This document shows, piece by piece, positions 34,753-43,813 of a stretch of 64,000 nt of DNA (position 1 is its first letter; each line of letters starts with the position of its first letter). The translations under genes and the position numbers were made by a program. The notes beneath the pieces are model-generated. The model saw only the letters and a program-made list of their open reading frames with translations. It was not told where the DNA came from and ran no database searches. Origin of the DNA: Limnohabitans sp. INBF002 (lineage in GTDB: Bacteria; Pseudomonadota; Gammaproteobacteria; Burkholderiales; Burkholderiaceae_C); NCBI RefSeq assembly GCF_027924905.1, contig NZ_AP027055.1:868001-932000 (forward strand), in the 5' to 3' direction.

Positions 34753-35534
34753 GACTGCACCTCCTCAAAGGTGAATGCGGTGGCGAGTTTGATGAGGGCG
34801 TACTCCAACACCAAGCCCACAATGCCAATCACGAAGATGGCGATGATGATGTTTTTCACATTCAGGTTGTTCCACTCGTCCCACACCCAAAAGCCAATGC
34901 CCACGCCGCCCGTCAGCATCTCAGCCGCAACGATGACCAACCAAGCGGTGCCCACGGCCAAGCGCACGCCGGTCAACATGTAGGGCAGCACAGCGGGGAA
35001 CAAAATCTTGCTGACAATCTTCCATTCCGAGAGGTTGAGCACACGCGCCACGTTCATGTAGTCTTGCGGCACACGTTGCACGCCCACGGCGGTGTTGATG
35101 ACCATGGGCCAAATCGAGCAAATGAAGATGGTCCAAATGGCCGCAGGGTTAGCGCCTTTGAACACCAACAAACCAATAGGCAACCAAGCCAAGGGCGACA
35201 CAGGGCGCAACAAGCTGATGAGCGGGTTGAACATGCGAGACAAGAACTCGAAGCGCCCAATCAAGAAGCCCAAAGGAATGCCCACCAGCGCGGCCAAGCC
35301 AAAGCCCAGTGCCACGCGTTTGAGAGAACTCCACACGTTCCAGCCCACGCCTTGGTCGTTGGGGCCGTTGCTGTAGAACGGGTTGCTGAACACATCCACG
35401 GCTTGCCAGAAGGTGTCGGTTGGGTTGGGAAAGTTGTTGGTGCTGGTGACAGACACCAGCGACCAAATGCCCACCAGCAGTGCCAAGCCCATGAAGGGCG
35501 GCACCACGCGTGACAACAGGTGTTTCAAATACAT
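34749..35534 (-). CDS. nrtB: nitrate ABC transporter permease
   Basis: The 261-residue protein has about six membrane helices and the binding-protein-dependent permease loop (EAA-like) around [39 protein letters not shown]. The sequence [19 protein letters not shown] matches NrtB/CmpB. It pairs with NrtA and NrtD to import nitrate and perhaps nitrite. It lies 39 nt after nrtA. Confidence 0.93.
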   Translation of the reverse strand: MYLKHLLSRVVPPFMGLALLVGIWSLVSVTSTNNFPNPTDTFWQAVDVFSNPFYSNGPNDQGVGWNVWSSLKRVALGFGLAALVGIPLGFLIGRFEFLSRMFNPLISLLRPVSPLAWLPIGLLVFKGANPAAIWTIFICSIWPMVINTAVGVQRVPQDYMNVARVLNLSEWKIVSKILFPAVLPYMLTGVRLAVGTAWLVIVAAEMLTGGVGIGFWVWDEWNNLNVKNIIIAIFVIGIVGLVLEYALIKLATAFTFEEVQS

Positions 35535-35573
35535 GTGATGTGTCCTTGTTCGAGAAGAGCGTTCGTCGGTGCT

Positions 35574-36818
35574 TTACGCATGGACCTTGAAGCTGTCGGC
35601 GTATTTCTTCGGGTCTTTGCCGTCCCACACCACGCCGTCCATCAATTTGCTGGTGCGCATCACGTCTTTAGGCACTGGCGTTTTGCTGGCCGCAGCGGCT
35701 TGTTTGAAGAGGTCGATTTGGTTGATCTCTTTGGCCACTTTCAAATAGTCAGGGTGGTCTTTGAGCAAACCCCAGCGCTTGTGTTGCGTGAGGAACCACA
35801 TGCCGTCTGAGAGGTAAGGGAAGTTGGCCGTGCCGTCGTTGAAGAACTTCATGTGGTTGGGGTCGTCCCAGGTTTTGCCCAAACCGTTTTGGTAGCGACC
35901 TAAGATGCGTTGGTTGATCACGTCCACGCTGGTGTTGACATACGATTTGTCGGCGATGGTTTCGGCCATCTTCATTTTGTTTTGCAAGCCCGCGTCAATC
36001 CACTTGCTGGCTTCCAAAATCGCGGCGGTCACAGCGCGTGCGGTGTTGGGGTATTTCTTGACGAAGTCGCCCGTGGTGCCCAACACTTTTTCAGGGTGGT
36101 CACGCCAGATGTCTTGCGTGGTGGCGGCGGTGATGCCAATGCCATCGGCAATCGCGCGGTGGCCCCAAGGCTCGCCCACGCAGTAGCCGTCCATGTTGCC
36201 CACGCGCATGTTGGCCACCATTTGAGGGGGCGGTACGGTGATGACCTTGGCGTCTTTGAGTGGGTTCACGCCCACGCTGGCCAACCAGTAATACAGCCAC
36301 ATGGCGTGTGTGCCCGTGGGGAAGGTTTGTGCGAAGGTGTATTCGCGTTTCTCGGAGGCCATCAGTTTGGCGAGGCTGGCCGCATCGACCGCGCCTTTGT
36401 CGGCGAGCTTTTTGGACAGCGTGATGGCTTGGCCGTTTTGGTTCAAATTCATCAACACGGCCATGTCTTTTTTAGGACCGGCCGTGCCCATGTGCACGCC
36501 GTAAATCAGGCCGTACAAAGCGTGGGCAAAGTCAAGCTCGCCGTTGACCAATTTGTCGCGCACACCGGCCCAGCTGGACTCTTTGGTGGGGATGATCTTG
36601 ACGCCATACTTTTTATCGATGCCCAACACCGACGCCATCACCACGCTCGCGCAGTCGGTGAGGGGAATGAAGCCAATGCGCACTTCTTCTTTTTCGGGCT
36701 TGTCTGAACCTTGGGCATACACCGCGGCACGCAACGCGGGGGCGATGGTCAGTGCGCCTGCGGTGGCAGCTTGCAAAATGTTGCGGCGGCTCATGGGGGT
36801 CTCCAAAAGTTTCGTCAT
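35574..36818 (-). CDS. nrtA: nitrate-binding periplasmic protein NrtA/CmpA family
   Basis: The 414-residue protein begins with a twin-arginine type signal (MSRRNILQAATAGALTIAPALRAAV, split here by the window rule only in this note's reading; the RR pair is at residues 10-11). The mature part follows the NrtA pattern: VRIGFIPLTDCASVVMA, ESSWAGVRDKLVNGELDFAHAL, GNMDGYCVGEPWG. It binds nitrate in the periplasm, or at the membrane, for NrtBD. It follows the regulated leader at 36855-36960. It is also homologous to the soluble sensor NasS, but the export signal marks it as the transporter component. Confidence 0.92.
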   Translation of the reverse strand: MTKLLETPMSRRNILQAATAGALTIAPALRAAVYAQGSDKPEKEEVRIGFIPLTDCASVVMASVLGIDKKYGVKIIPTKESSWAGVRDKLVNGELDFAHALYGLIYGVHMGTAGPKKDMAVLMNLNQNGQAITLSKKLADKGAVDAASLAKLMASEKREYTFAQTFPTGTHAMWLYYWLASVGVNPLKDAKVITVPPPQMVANMRVGNMDGYCVGEPWGHRAIADGIGITAATTQDIWRDHPEKVLGTTGDFVKKYPNTARAVTAAILEASKWIDAGLQNKMKMAETIADKSYVNTSVDVINQRILGRYQNGLGKTWDDPNHMKFFNDGTANFPYLSDGMWFLTQHKRWGLLKDHPDYLKVAKEINQIDLFKQAAAASKTPVPKDVMRTSKLMDGVVWDGKDPKKYADSFKVHA

Positions 36819-36854
36819 GACATCACTCCTAAATAAAAAACTGGGGCAGAAACG

Positions 36855-36908
36855 ACAAAGGCGTCCTCACCACAGGCACCTAGGGTGCATGGGTGGGGAC
36901 GCCTTTGT
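36855..36908 (-). terminator. leader terminator (attenuator) of the nrt operon
   Basis: On the minus strand, ACAAAGGCGTCC pairs perfectly with GGACGCCTTTGT over 12 bp, with a further inner stem (GCACC/GGTGC) in the loop. A T-rich stretch and then TTTTTT follow before the nrtA ribosome site AGGAGTG. The 5' arm is shared with the second ANTAR hairpin at 36897-36910, so the two structures exclude each other. Confidence 0.75.
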
Positions 36909-36928
36909 CCTTGAACCGTCATTGGTTC
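36897..36928 (-). promoter_or_regulatory. dual hexaloop ANTAR-binding RNA element
   Basis: Reading the minus strand, hairpin 1 (36928-36913) has stem GAACC/GGTTC and loop AATGAC. Hairpin 2 (36910-36897) has stem GGAC/GTCC and loop AAAGGC; only two nucleotides separate them. Both loops are six bases with A at position 1 and G at position 4, the published recognition rule for ANTAR-domain antiterminators. Hairpin 2 uses the 5' arm of the downstream terminator. Binding of the adjacent NasT-like protein should therefore stabilise hairpin 2 and let transcription proceed into nrtA. Confidence 0.8.
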
Positions 36929-36943
36929 TTACTGTGGACTGTT

Positions 36944-36959
36944 TGCAATAGCTGTGCCA
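36944..36959 (-). promoter_or_regulatory. sigma-54 (RpoN) promoter of the nrt operon
   Basis: The minus strand reads TGGCACAGCTATTGCA, an exact fit to TGGCAC-N5-TTGCA, the -24/-12 consensus. Transcription would begin about 12 nt beyond the GC, near 36933, just before the first ANTAR hairpin. NtrC-dependent nitrogen control is the expected activator input; no NtrC site was resolved by eye. Confidence 0.82.
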
Positions 36960-36982
36960 GCTGTTGAGGGTTCTCCCGTATG

Positions 36983-37008
36983 AAAAAACGCCCCATGGCG
37001 GGGCGTTT
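36983..37008 (-). terminator. terminator of the ANTAR regulator gene
   Basis: The minus strand reads AAACGCCCC, a 5-nt loop, GGGGCGTTTTTTC, a strong Rho-independent terminator. It separates the regulator gene from the sigma-54 promoter of nrtA. Confidence 0.92.
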
Positions 37009-37039
37009 GCATCAAAGCGCACCAAGAAGGCGCACCAAA

Positions 37040-37693
37040 CTAGGACAGCAGGTCTGCCATGTCCAAGGTGCGTTGCGCCACCTCGGCCATCTTTAGGCCT
37101 TTGTCCATTGCAATTTTGCGCAGCTTGCTGAAGGCGTCTTTCTCGCTCAAACCTTGGCGTTCCATCAGCAGCGCTTTGGCGCGGTCGACCACGGTGCGTT
37201 CTTGCAGCGCATGGCGCGCATCGTCGCGTTCATCGCGCAAGCGTTCTTCATATTCAAAGCGGGCCATGGCCACATCGAGGATGGGGCGAATGCGCGTGCT
37301 CGATAGCCCGTCGACGATGTAGGCCGACACGCCCACCGCCACAGCGTCGCGCACATGGGTGGTGTCGTTGTCGTCGGTGAACAGCACGATGGGGCGGCGC
37401 TCGTCACGGGTGGCGAACACCACGTGTTCTAAGGCATCGCGTGCTTCAGATTCAGCGTCCACGATGATGAGATCGGGTTGCAACTGGTGGATGCGGTCTG
37501 ACAAGAACACATCGGCAGGCAGCGTGGCAATCAGGTTGAAGCCGCTTTCTAGCAAACCAATTCGCAAGGCGCGAGAACGCTTGGCCTGAGAGACGGCGTG
37601 GTCGTCACCTGTGTCTTGCACATCCAAGTCTGGGGCGACCACGACGATCCTCAAGGCTTCGTGTTTTTTATTTTTTTGAGACTTGCTTTTCAT
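37040..37693 (-). CDS. nasT: ANTAR-domain antiterminator, NasT-like
   Basis: The 217-residue protein has a receiver-like N-terminal domain and a C-terminal ANTAR RNA-binding domain at about residues 155-213 (VDRAKALLMERQGLSEKDAFSKLRKIAMDKGLKMAEVAQ). In the receiver, LIIVD keeps an Asp, but the usual switch lysine is replaced (AYIVDGL), as in NasT, so phosphorylation is unlikely. NasT is normally held by the nitrate sensor NasS and, when released, prevents termination in nitrate operon leaders. No nasS is present in the window. The nrtA leader 80 nt downstream carries the matching RNA element. Confidence 0.9.
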   Translation of the reverse strand: MKSKSQKNKKHEALRIVVVAPDLDVQDTGDDHAVSQAKRSRALRIGLLESGFNLIATLPADVFLSDRIHQLQPDLIIVDAESEARDALEHVVFATRDERRPIVLFTDDNDTTHVRDAVAVGVSAYIVDGLSSTRIRPILDVAMARFEYEERLRDERDDARHALQERTVVDRAKALLMERQGLSEKDAFSKLRKIAMDKGLKMAEVAQRTLDMADLLS

Positions 37694-37751
37694 GAAGGTT
37701 CATCGTGTGGACCTTCATGGTGAGCAAGTATTGGGCCAAACGGCCGCTTGT

Positions 37752-38171
37752 TTACCAGCTGCCGATGTTGGGCATGTCCACCCACGGCGCAAGTGGTGCC
37801 AAGGCTTCACCTTTTTGCAACAACTCCACCGAGATGTCATCGGGCGAACGCACAAACGCCATGCGGCCATCGCGGGGCGGACGCAGAATCGTCACGCCAT
37901 GCGCTTGCAACTTTTCGCACGTGGCGTAAATGTTGTCGACGGCATAAGCCAAGTGACCAAAGTTGCGACCGCCGGTGTAGACCTCGGGGTCCCAGTTGTA
38001 GGTGAGCTCCACTTGTGCGTCTTCATCGCCAGGCGCAGCAAGGTAGACCAGGGTGAAGCGACCTTGCGGGTACTCGTTGGTGCGCAGCACCGTCAAGCCC
38101 AGCGCATCGCGGTAAAAGCGCAGCGACGCTTCTAGGTCGGTGACGCGCACCATGGTGTGTAGGTATTTCAT
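37752..38171 (-). CDS. gloA: lactoylglutathione lyase (glyoxalase I)
   Basis: The 139-residue VOC-fold protein matches GloA, with metal ligands seen as H5 (LHTMVRV), the Glu in QVELTYNW, His in FGHLAYAV and Glu in ISVELLQ. It isomerises the methylglyoxal-glutathione hemithioacetal to S-lactoylglutathione. It lies 13 nt downstream of the alkene reductase gene, both minus strand, so an electrophile-detoxification pair is likely. Confidence 0.93.
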   Translation of the reverse strand: MKYLHTMVRVTDLEASLRFYRDALGLTVLRTNEYPQGRFTLVYLAAPGDEDAQVELTYNWDPEVYTGGRNFGHLAYAVDNIYATCEKLQAHGVTILRPPRDGRMAFVRSPDDISVELLQKGEALAPLAPWVDMPNIGSW

Positions 38172-38184
38172 GGTGGGCCTTTCT

Positions 38185-39261
38185 TTAGAGAGTGGGGTAG
38201 TCGGTGTAGCCGACGGGGCCGGGTGTGTAGAAGGTGTTGGGGTTGGGCTCGTTCAAAGCCGCATTCAACTTCAAACGCGCCACCAAGTCGGGGTTAGAGA
38301 TGAACAAGCGGCCAAACGCGATGGCATCGGCTTTGCCAGATTCAATCGCGTCCATGGCCATTTGGCGGTCGTAGCCGTTGTTGGCGATGTAAGTGCCTTT
38401 GAACGCTTGGCGCGCCCATGCGTAGTCAAAGCCAGGCACGTCACGTGGGCCACCGGTGGCGCCTTCGATGAAGTGGATGAACGCGATGCCACGCTTGTTG
38501 AGCTCTTCGACCAAATAGCCAAACACGGCTTGTGGGTTGCTGTCAGCCAAGTCGTTGAAGGGCGTGAGGGGCGACAAACGAATGCCCACATGGCCCGCGC
38601 CGATTTCGGCCACACAGGCATCCACCACTTCGAGCGCGAAGCGGCAGCGGTTTTCAATCGACCCACCGTACGCGTCGGTGCGTTGGTTGGCGCCGTCACG
38701 GATGAACTGGTCGACCAAATAACCGTTGGCACCGTGAATCTCCACGCCATCAAAACCCGCGCGAATGGCGTTGGCGGCGGCTTGGCGGAATTGCTGCACC
38801 ACCTCTTTCACTTCGGCAGTGGTCAACGCGTGTGGCACGGGCACATCGACTTTGCCGTTGGGGGTGTAGGCCACCACCTTGGGCTGAATGGCCGACGGAG
38901 CCACGGGCTGTGCACCACCCGTCAGGTCTGGGTGGGTGATGCGGCCCACGTGCCAAATTTGCGCAATGATTTTGGAGCCTGCGTCATGCACGGCTTGGGT
39001 GATGGGCTTCCAGCCTTCGACTTGGGCGTCTGAATAAATGCCGGGTGTGGCCATGTAGCCTTTGCCCACGGGCGAAATTTGTGTGCCTTCGCTGATGATG
39101 AGGCCTGCGCCACTGCGTTGGCGGTAATAGTCCACGTTCATCGCGCTGCCGGGGATGTCGCCATCATTCGCGCGGCTGCGCGTGAGGGGCGCCATGACGA
39201 TGCGGTTGGCTACTTCGATGTCGCCGATGCGTGTGGGTTGGAAAAGCTGAGGTGTCGTCAT
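38185..39261 (-). CDS. alkene reductase, old yellow enzyme family
   Basis: The 358-residue FMN protein is a NemA-like old yellow enzyme. Seen are the N-terminal [24 protein letters not shown], the substrate-site [15 protein letters not shown] (His/Asn pair), [14 protein letters not shown], and the FMN-binding [12 protein letters not shown]. It reduces activated alkenes, N-ethylmaleimide or nitro compounds with NAD(P)H. The coupling to gloA supports a detoxification role. The natural substrate is not known. Confidence 0.92.
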   Translation of the reverse strand: MTTPQLFQPTRIGDIEVANRIVMAPLTRSRANDGDIPGSAMNVDYYRQRSGAGLIISEGTQISPVGKGYMATPGIYSDAQVEGWKPITQAVHDAGSKIIAQIWHVGRITHPDLTGGAQPVAPSAIQPKVVAYTPNGKVDVPVPHALTTAEVKEVVQQFRQAAANAIRAGFDGVEIHGANGYLVDQFIRDGANQRTDAYGGSIENRCRFALEVVDACVAEIGAGHVGIRLSPLTPFNDLADSNPQAVFGYLVEELNKRGIAFIHFIEGATGGPRDVPGFDYAWARQAFKGTYIANNGYDRQMAMDAIESGKADAIAFGRLFISNPDLVARLKLNAALNEPNPNTFYTPGPVGYTDYPTL

Positions 39262-39411
39262 GTGTAATTTCTAAAGGTCGTGAAAGAGTAAAAAATCAGT
39301 CGTGGCAGCGATTGCCATGGATGTCTTGATGACATGGGGCGTATTGTTCTTTTTTCAAGTGACTTGTTTCATGGTTCCGCTAATATGACCAGATCAAGAG
39401 AGGGACATTCG

Positions 39412-39954
39412 ATGAAACAGCTGTGGTGTGCGTGGATCATGGTGTGCGCTTGCGCGGTGGCTGCTGATGATTACAAAATCAAAGTCGATGTGACGCAACA
39501 AGGCAACGTGTTTCTGACCCAAGCCAGTTTTTATTTGCCCTTGAGCCTTTGCCAGTCGTACCGCTATCTCACCGACTATGACGCTGCCACTCATATTCCT
39601 GGTGTGGTGGCTTCAGCCACCACGCGCCTTGATGCGCGCAAAGCGCGTGTGGAGCGTTTGCTGCAAGAGCGTATTTTGTTTTTCCCCATCAAGATGCGCA
39701 TGGTGTTGGAGATGACGGAGCTGCCCAATCTTGGCACAGACTTTGTGCAGATCAGTGGCGAGGCCAAGTCGTACAAAGGCGCATGGCGCTTAGAGCAAGA
39801 CGGCAATGGCACGCGGTTCAGGTACCGCACCGAATCTGAGCCAGATTCGATTCTCCCCATCGCGGTGATTGAGTATTTCATCAAGAACCGCTTGAACAGC
39901 AGTTTTGAAGCGATGGCCAAGGCAGGGGCTGAGCGCCTGAAACAGCCTTGCTGA
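39412..39954 (+). CDS. exported START/SRPBCC-like protein
   Basis: The 180-residue protein starts at ATG 39412, after AGAGGGA, with a short signal peptide (MKQLWCAWIMVCACAVAA). The mature part looks like a START/SRPBCC fold: a central segment ATTRLDARKARVERLLQERI and a C-terminal helix after SILPIAVIEYFIKNRLNSSFEAMAKAG. A lipid or hydrophobic ligand is expected for such folds. It converges with otnI and has no operon partner. Function unknown. Confidence 0.72.
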   Translation: MKQLWCAWIMVCACAVAADDYKIKVDVTQQGNVFLTQASFYLPLSLCQSYRYLTDYDAATHIPGVVASATTRLDARKARVERLLQERILFFPIKMRMVLEMTELPNLGTDFVQISGEAKSYKGAWRLEQDGNGTRFRYRTESEPDSILPIAVIEYFIKNRLNSSFEAMAKAGAERLKQPC

Positions 39955-39971
39955 GAATGTTTGGTCGCGTG

Positions 39972-40781
39972 TTAGGGCTGCGAATGCAACCAACCCAAGC
40001 CATCGTGCGTGCCATTGGCCACAGCACCTCGGGCAGGACGGTATTCGCAACCGATCCAACCTTCCCAGCCGCAAGCGGCGGCCACTTCGTCGATGACCTC
40101 AAAAAGGTAAGGGTGGTTCAACTCACCTAAATCGGGTTCATGGCGCATGGGCACGCCTGCAATTTGGAAATGGCCCACACGGCCAGTTGGCAGGTATTGG
40201 CGAATTTTGCTCGCCAAGTCACCTTCCATGATTTGGCAGTGGTAAAGATCCATTTGCACTTTGACGTTCGACGCGCCGATGTGTTGAACAATCTCGTGCG
40301 CTTGCGCTTGGTAGTTCAAGAAGAAGCCAGGAATGTCACGGGTGTTAATGGGTTCAATCAACACATCACAGCCAGATTTTTTAGCTTCAGTGGCGGCCCA
40401 CGCGATGTTCTGAATGTAGGTTTTTTCTAGCGCGGCAGCGTCTGCACCATGGGGCTTCAAGCCCGCCATGACGTGGATGCGTGGGCAGTTCAACACATCG
40501 GCGTAGGTCAGCGCTTTGAGAAAGCCCGTTTGAAATTCGTTTTCGCGCCCGGGCAAGCAGGCCAAGCCGCGTTCGCCTGCATCCCAATCACCGGGAGGTG
40601 CATTGAAGAGCACTTGTTGCAAGCCGTTGTCGCTCAAGCGTTGCTTCAAGTCATGGGCATCGAAGGCGTAAGGGAACAAGTATTCAACAGCCTGAAAGCC
40701 GTCTTGGGCGGCTGCAGCAAAGCGGTCTAAAAATTCATGCTCGTTGTAGAGCATGCTGAGGTTGGCGGCGAAGCGTGGCAT
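39972..40781 (-). CDS. otnI: 2-oxo-tetronate isomerase (hydroxypyruvate isomerase family)
   Basis: The 269-residue TIM-barrel protein belongs to the Hyi/OtnI group ([29 protein letters not shown] split: [14 protein letters not shown] then [33 protein letters not shown]). It isomerises 2-oxo-tetronate to 3-oxo-tetronate so that OtnK can phosphorylate it. Metal-binding Glu and His residues of the AP-endonuclease-2 fold are visible in LIEPIN and MDLYHCQ. It is the last gene of the acid-sugar operon. Confidence 0.88.
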   Translation of the reverse strand: MPRFAANLSMLYNEHEFLDRFAAAAQDGFQAVEYLFPYAFDAHDLKQRLSDNGLQQVLFNAPPGDWDAGERGLACLPGRENEFQTGFLKALTYADVLNCPRIHVMAGLKPHGADAAALEKTYIQNIAWAATEAKKSGCDVLIEPINTRDIPGFFLNYQAQAHEIVQHIGASNVKVQMDLYHCQIMEGDLASKIRQYLPTGRVGHFQIAGVPMRHEPDLGELNHPYLFEVIDEVAAACGWEGWIGCEYRPARGAVANGTHDGLGWLHSQP

Positions 40782-40804
40782 AGATGTGTCTTGAAAATGA
40801 AGGG

Positions 40805-41464
40805 TTACCAGAGCGCGCCAAAGCGCTCACGGAGTTCGTTGATTTGGGCCTCGCTCAGGGCGCTGGCTTGACGCGCTGACATGAGCCAGAGTTTGGCTGT
40901 CTCTTCGAGTTCTTCGAGGACGGCACTGGCCTCGGCAGGCGTTTGGTGCCACACCACAGGGCCAAGGCGTTCGAGCATGACGCCGCGAAGGGGCATGTGC
41001 TGTGTGTTGCTTTTGCCAATAAGGGATGCAACCTCTGCGGCCACCTCTGGTGCGCCGGGGCGTTGGTACGGCACCAAGGGGACGTGTCCCACTTTCATCA
41101 CGTAGTAAGGCGTGATCGGTGGGACGATGTCTGAGGTGCGCCACACGCCTTGCAGGGTGAGGCTGACCAAATGCGTGGCATGGGTGTGAATGACGCAATG
41201 GGCTTGCGACGACGCATCGTAGATGCTGCGATGCAGGGTCAAAGTTTTCGAGGCGCGTGCGCCGCTGAGTTGTTCACCCTCAGCGCTGACGTGCGCCAAT
41301 TCACTGGCAACCAAATTGCCGAGGCAAGCATCGGTGGGTGTGATTAAAAAGCTACCGTCTGGCAGCTTGACACTGATGTTGCCAGCGCTGGCATGCACAT
41401 AGCCACGTGCATACAGCGAAGCGCCGACGCGGCAAATTTCTTGGCGAATTTCAAGTTCAGTCAT
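40805..41464 (-). CDS. otnC: 3-oxo-tetronate 4-phosphate decarboxylase (class II aldolase family)
   Basis: The 219-residue protein has the class II aldolase/adducin fold: [23 protein letters not shown], the zinc-binding [13 protein letters not shown] (HxH), and [18 protein letters not shown]. In the four-carbon acid-sugar pathway it decarboxylates 3-oxo-tetronate 4-phosphate to dihydroxyacetone phosphate. It lies between otnK and otnI with gaps of 7 and 23 nt. Confidence 0.92.
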   Translation of the reverse strand: MTELEIRQEICRVGASLYARGYVHASAGNISVKLPDGSFLITPTDACLGNLVASELAHVSAEGEQLSGARASKTLTLHRSIYDASSQAHCVIHTHATHLVSLTLQGVWRTSDIVPPITPYYVMKVGHVPLVPYQRPGAPEVAAEVASLIGKSNTQHMPLRGVMLERLGPVVWHQTPAEASAVLEELEETAKLWLMSARQASALSEAQINELRERFGALW

Positions 41465-41471
41465 GGGCGTG

Positions 41472-42776
41472 TCATTTCAGCAGCGAGAACGATTTTTCAA
41501 AAAAATCATGCGTGCCAAAGTTTCCAGATTTCAAAGTGACATGAACTGTATCGCCGTGGCAGACCTTGGATGTCACGGAGGTCCATGGCACGCCTGGGTC
41601 AATTTGTGGGCCAATGACCATGCGTTCGACGTCGAGGGCTTGCACCACGGCACCTGAGGTTTCGCCGCCCGCCACCACGAGTTGACGCACGCCGGCTTGC
41701 ACCAAACCTTTGGCGATGTTCGAGAGGGTGTGCTCCACCAGTTCACCGGCTTGGGCCACACCCAGTTGGTTTTGAATGGCTTGGACGGCCGCAGGTTCTG
41801 CGGTGGCGTAAATCAACACGGGGCCGTCTTTGAGTTGAGGTGCGGCCCAGTTCAGGGCTTGTTGCACCACGTCTGTGCCAGAGGCCACAGCCAAAGGGTC
41901 CACGGCAAATGCGGGCTTGCCCGCTTGGCGCCAGTGCAGCACTTGGGCATTGGTGGCGACCGAGCAGCTGCCAGACACCACGGCTTGGTAGCCTGTGGCG
42001 GCAGGCAGTGTGTCTGCCGCTGCGTTGGCGGCTAAAACGCCACGCGCTTTCCAGTTTTGAGGCAGGCCAATGGCCACGCCCGAGCCTGCGGTGATAAGGG
42101 GCATGTCGGCCAAGGCTTGGCCCATGTGCATCAAGTCTTGGTTGCTGATGGCGTCCACCACGGCCACGCCAACGCCCTCGGCTTGCAGCGCTTGAAAGCG
42201 CGCACGAATGGCGTCAGGTCCGGCAGACACGCACGATTGCTCAACCAAACCCACCTTGCGTTGGGTTTGTGATTGCATGACGCGTACCAAGTTGGCATCC
42301 GTCATGGGGGTGAGTGGGTGGTTGCGCATGCCGCTGTCTGACAACAGCACATCGCCCACAAACAAGTGGCCTTTGAAAATGGTGCGGTTGTTTTCAGGGA
42401 AGGCGGGGCAAACGATGGTGAAGCCTTTGCCCGGGCCATCCATGGCGTCCATCAGGGCTTCGGTGACGGGGCCAATGTTGCCCTGCGGGGTGGAGTCAAA
42501 GGTCGAGCAGTATTTGAAATAAATCTGTTCGACGCCTTGCGCTTTCAACCACGCATAGGCTTGCAGCGATTGGGCGATGGCGTCTTTGGCGGGAATGGTG
42601 CGTGACTTGAGCGCCACCACGATGGCGTCTGCGTCAATGGGCTGGTTGTCCGTGGGCACGCCAATGGTTTGCACGGTGCGCATGCCGGCGCGAACCAAGT
42701 TGTTGGCCAGGTCTGTGGCCCCCGTAAAGTCGTCGGCAATGCAGCCCAGCAAAGGCTTTGTCAAATGGTGAGTCAT
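41472..42776 (-). CDS. otnK: 3-oxo-tetronate kinase (DUF1537 family)
   Basis: The 434-residue kinase begins LLGCIADDFTGATDLANNLVRAGMRTVQTIG, the hallmark of the former DUF1537 family. The C-terminal ATP-binding half has VVAGGETSGAVVQAL and GVPWT. It phosphorylates 3-oxo-tetronate at O4. It is 8 nt after denD and 7 nt before otnC. The length is normal for the family. Confidence 0.94.
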   Translation of the reverse strand: MTHHLTKPLLGCIADDFTGATDLANNLVRAGMRTVQTIGVPTDNQPIDADAIVVALKSRTIPAKDAIAQSLQAYAWLKAQGVEQIYFKYCSTFDSTPQGNIGPVTEALMDAMDGPGKGFTIVCPAFPENNRTIFKGHLFVGDVLLSDSGMRNHPLTPMTDANLVRVMQSQTQRKVGLVEQSCVSAGPDAIRARFQALQAEGVGVAVVDAISNQDLMHMGQALADMPLITAGSGVAIGLPQNWKARGVLAANAAADTLPAATGYQAVVSGSCSVATNAQVLHWRQAGKPAFAVDPLAVASGTDVVQQALNWAAPQLKDGPVLIYATAEPAAVQAIQNQLGVAQAGELVEHTLSNIAKGLVQAGVRQLVVAGGETSGAVVQALDVERMVIGPQIDPGVPWTSVTSKVCHGDTVHVTLKSGNFGTHDFFEKSFSLLK

Positions 42777-42784
42777 GGGTGTGT

Positions 42785-43798
42785 TTAAAACTTCAGCGCA
42801 CAGGTGATGGCGTGTGGGTGGCGCGCGGCATACGATTGAATGAGGCTTTTGACCGAGCTGTCTGCCTCAAGGCCAAGGCGCTTGGCGCGGTCGTTGTCAA
42901 ACTGGCTGGGCCAGCCGCTGACGATGGCTTGTACTTTGGCGTCCACTTTCCAATCGAGCAAAGCAGCGCTTGCATCGCCTGCAATTTCTTTCAACGCTTG
43001 CGCCATCTCGCCCACCGTGGTGGTGAGTGCGGGCAGGTTCACGGCCGTGGGGGCGCCCCATGTCGCTGTGGGCGCGGTGAGGGCGCACATCAAGCCTTGC
43101 ATGGTTTTGTCTGTCGATGCAAGGGCCACACGGGTGTCAGCAGGCACGGGGACGGTGCATGCTTGGCCTGCCAAGGGTTCGCGGAACATGCCGCTCAAAA
43201 AGCTGGAGGCCGCACCGTTGGGTTTGCCTGGGCGAACCGACACGGTCATCAATCGCACATTGCGTCCGTGAATCAAACCTTTGCGTGAAAAGTCGGCGAC
43301 CAGCTGTTCGACCATGAATTTTTGAATGCCGTAGCTGCTTTGCGGCGTGGGTTGGTAGGTGTCGGAGATGCTGCTGGGTAGCTGTTGACCCGCCGACGCG
43401 CCAAACACAGCGACCGAGCTGGCAAACACAAACACGGGCTGCTTGGCTTGGTGACGCGCGGCTTGCAGCAAGTTCAAAGAGGTTTGCAAGTTACTTTGCA
43501 AACCCAAATCCAAATTGGCTTCGCATTCGCCGCTGACCGCCGCTGCCAAATGCACCACGGCATCGACACCGTCGAGCTTGAGGGTTTGTGTGTGGAGCAA
43601 GTCACTCAAATCGCCCACCACCGCGCGCACGCGGGTGTCTTGCTGCAAGTCAGCCGGTGGTGCGACGAGGTCGGTCAGCACCAATTCGGTGACAGGGCCT
43701 GAACCTTTGCCTTCGAGGTGAAGGGAGGGCTGCTGCAACAGTTCGCGCGCGAGGCTCGCGCCAAGAAAGCCGCTGCCGCCTGTGATGAGGATGCGCAT
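42785..43798 (-). CDS. denD: D-erythronate dehydrogenase
   Basis: The 337-residue extended short-chain dehydrogenase has the Rossmann motif ITGGSGFLGASLARELL and the Tyr-x3-Lys catalytic pair in SSYGIQKFMVEQL. The family member DenD oxidises D-erythronate to 2-oxo-tetronate with NAD. Its place between ltnD and otnK supports this over a nucleotide-sugar epimerase role, which the fold alone would allow. Confidence 0.9.
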   Translation of the reverse strand: MRILITGGSGFLGASLARELLQQPSLHLEGKGSGPVTELVLTDLVAPPADLQQDTRVRAVVGDLSDLLHTQTLKLDGVDAVVHLAAAVSGECEANLDLGLQSNLQTSLNLLQAARHQAKQPVFVFASSVAVFGASAGQQLPSSISDTYQPTPQSSYGIQKFMVEQLVADFSRKGLIHGRNVRLMTVSVRPGKPNGAASSFLSGMFREPLAGQACTVPVPADTRVALASTDKTMQGLMCALTAPTATWGAPTAVNLPALTTTVGEMAQALKEIAGDASAALLDWKVDAKVQAIVSGWPSQFDNDRAKRLGLEADSSVKSLIQSYAARHPHAITCALKF

Positions 43799-43813
43799 TG
43801 CTTGACCTTTGAC

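Noticed and set aside
35910-36707. 265-codon plus-strand frame opposite nrtA
   Set aside because: It is antiparallel to a clearly recognised gene, has a biased His/Gly/Val composition typical of mirror frames in GC-rich DNA, and shows no family motif.
34749-36818. Sulfonate or taurine transporter (ssuACB/tauABC)
   Set aside because: The ATPase and permease alone would fit, but the 414-residue NrtA-type binding protein and the nirBD-nasA genes in the same operon identify nitrate as substrate.
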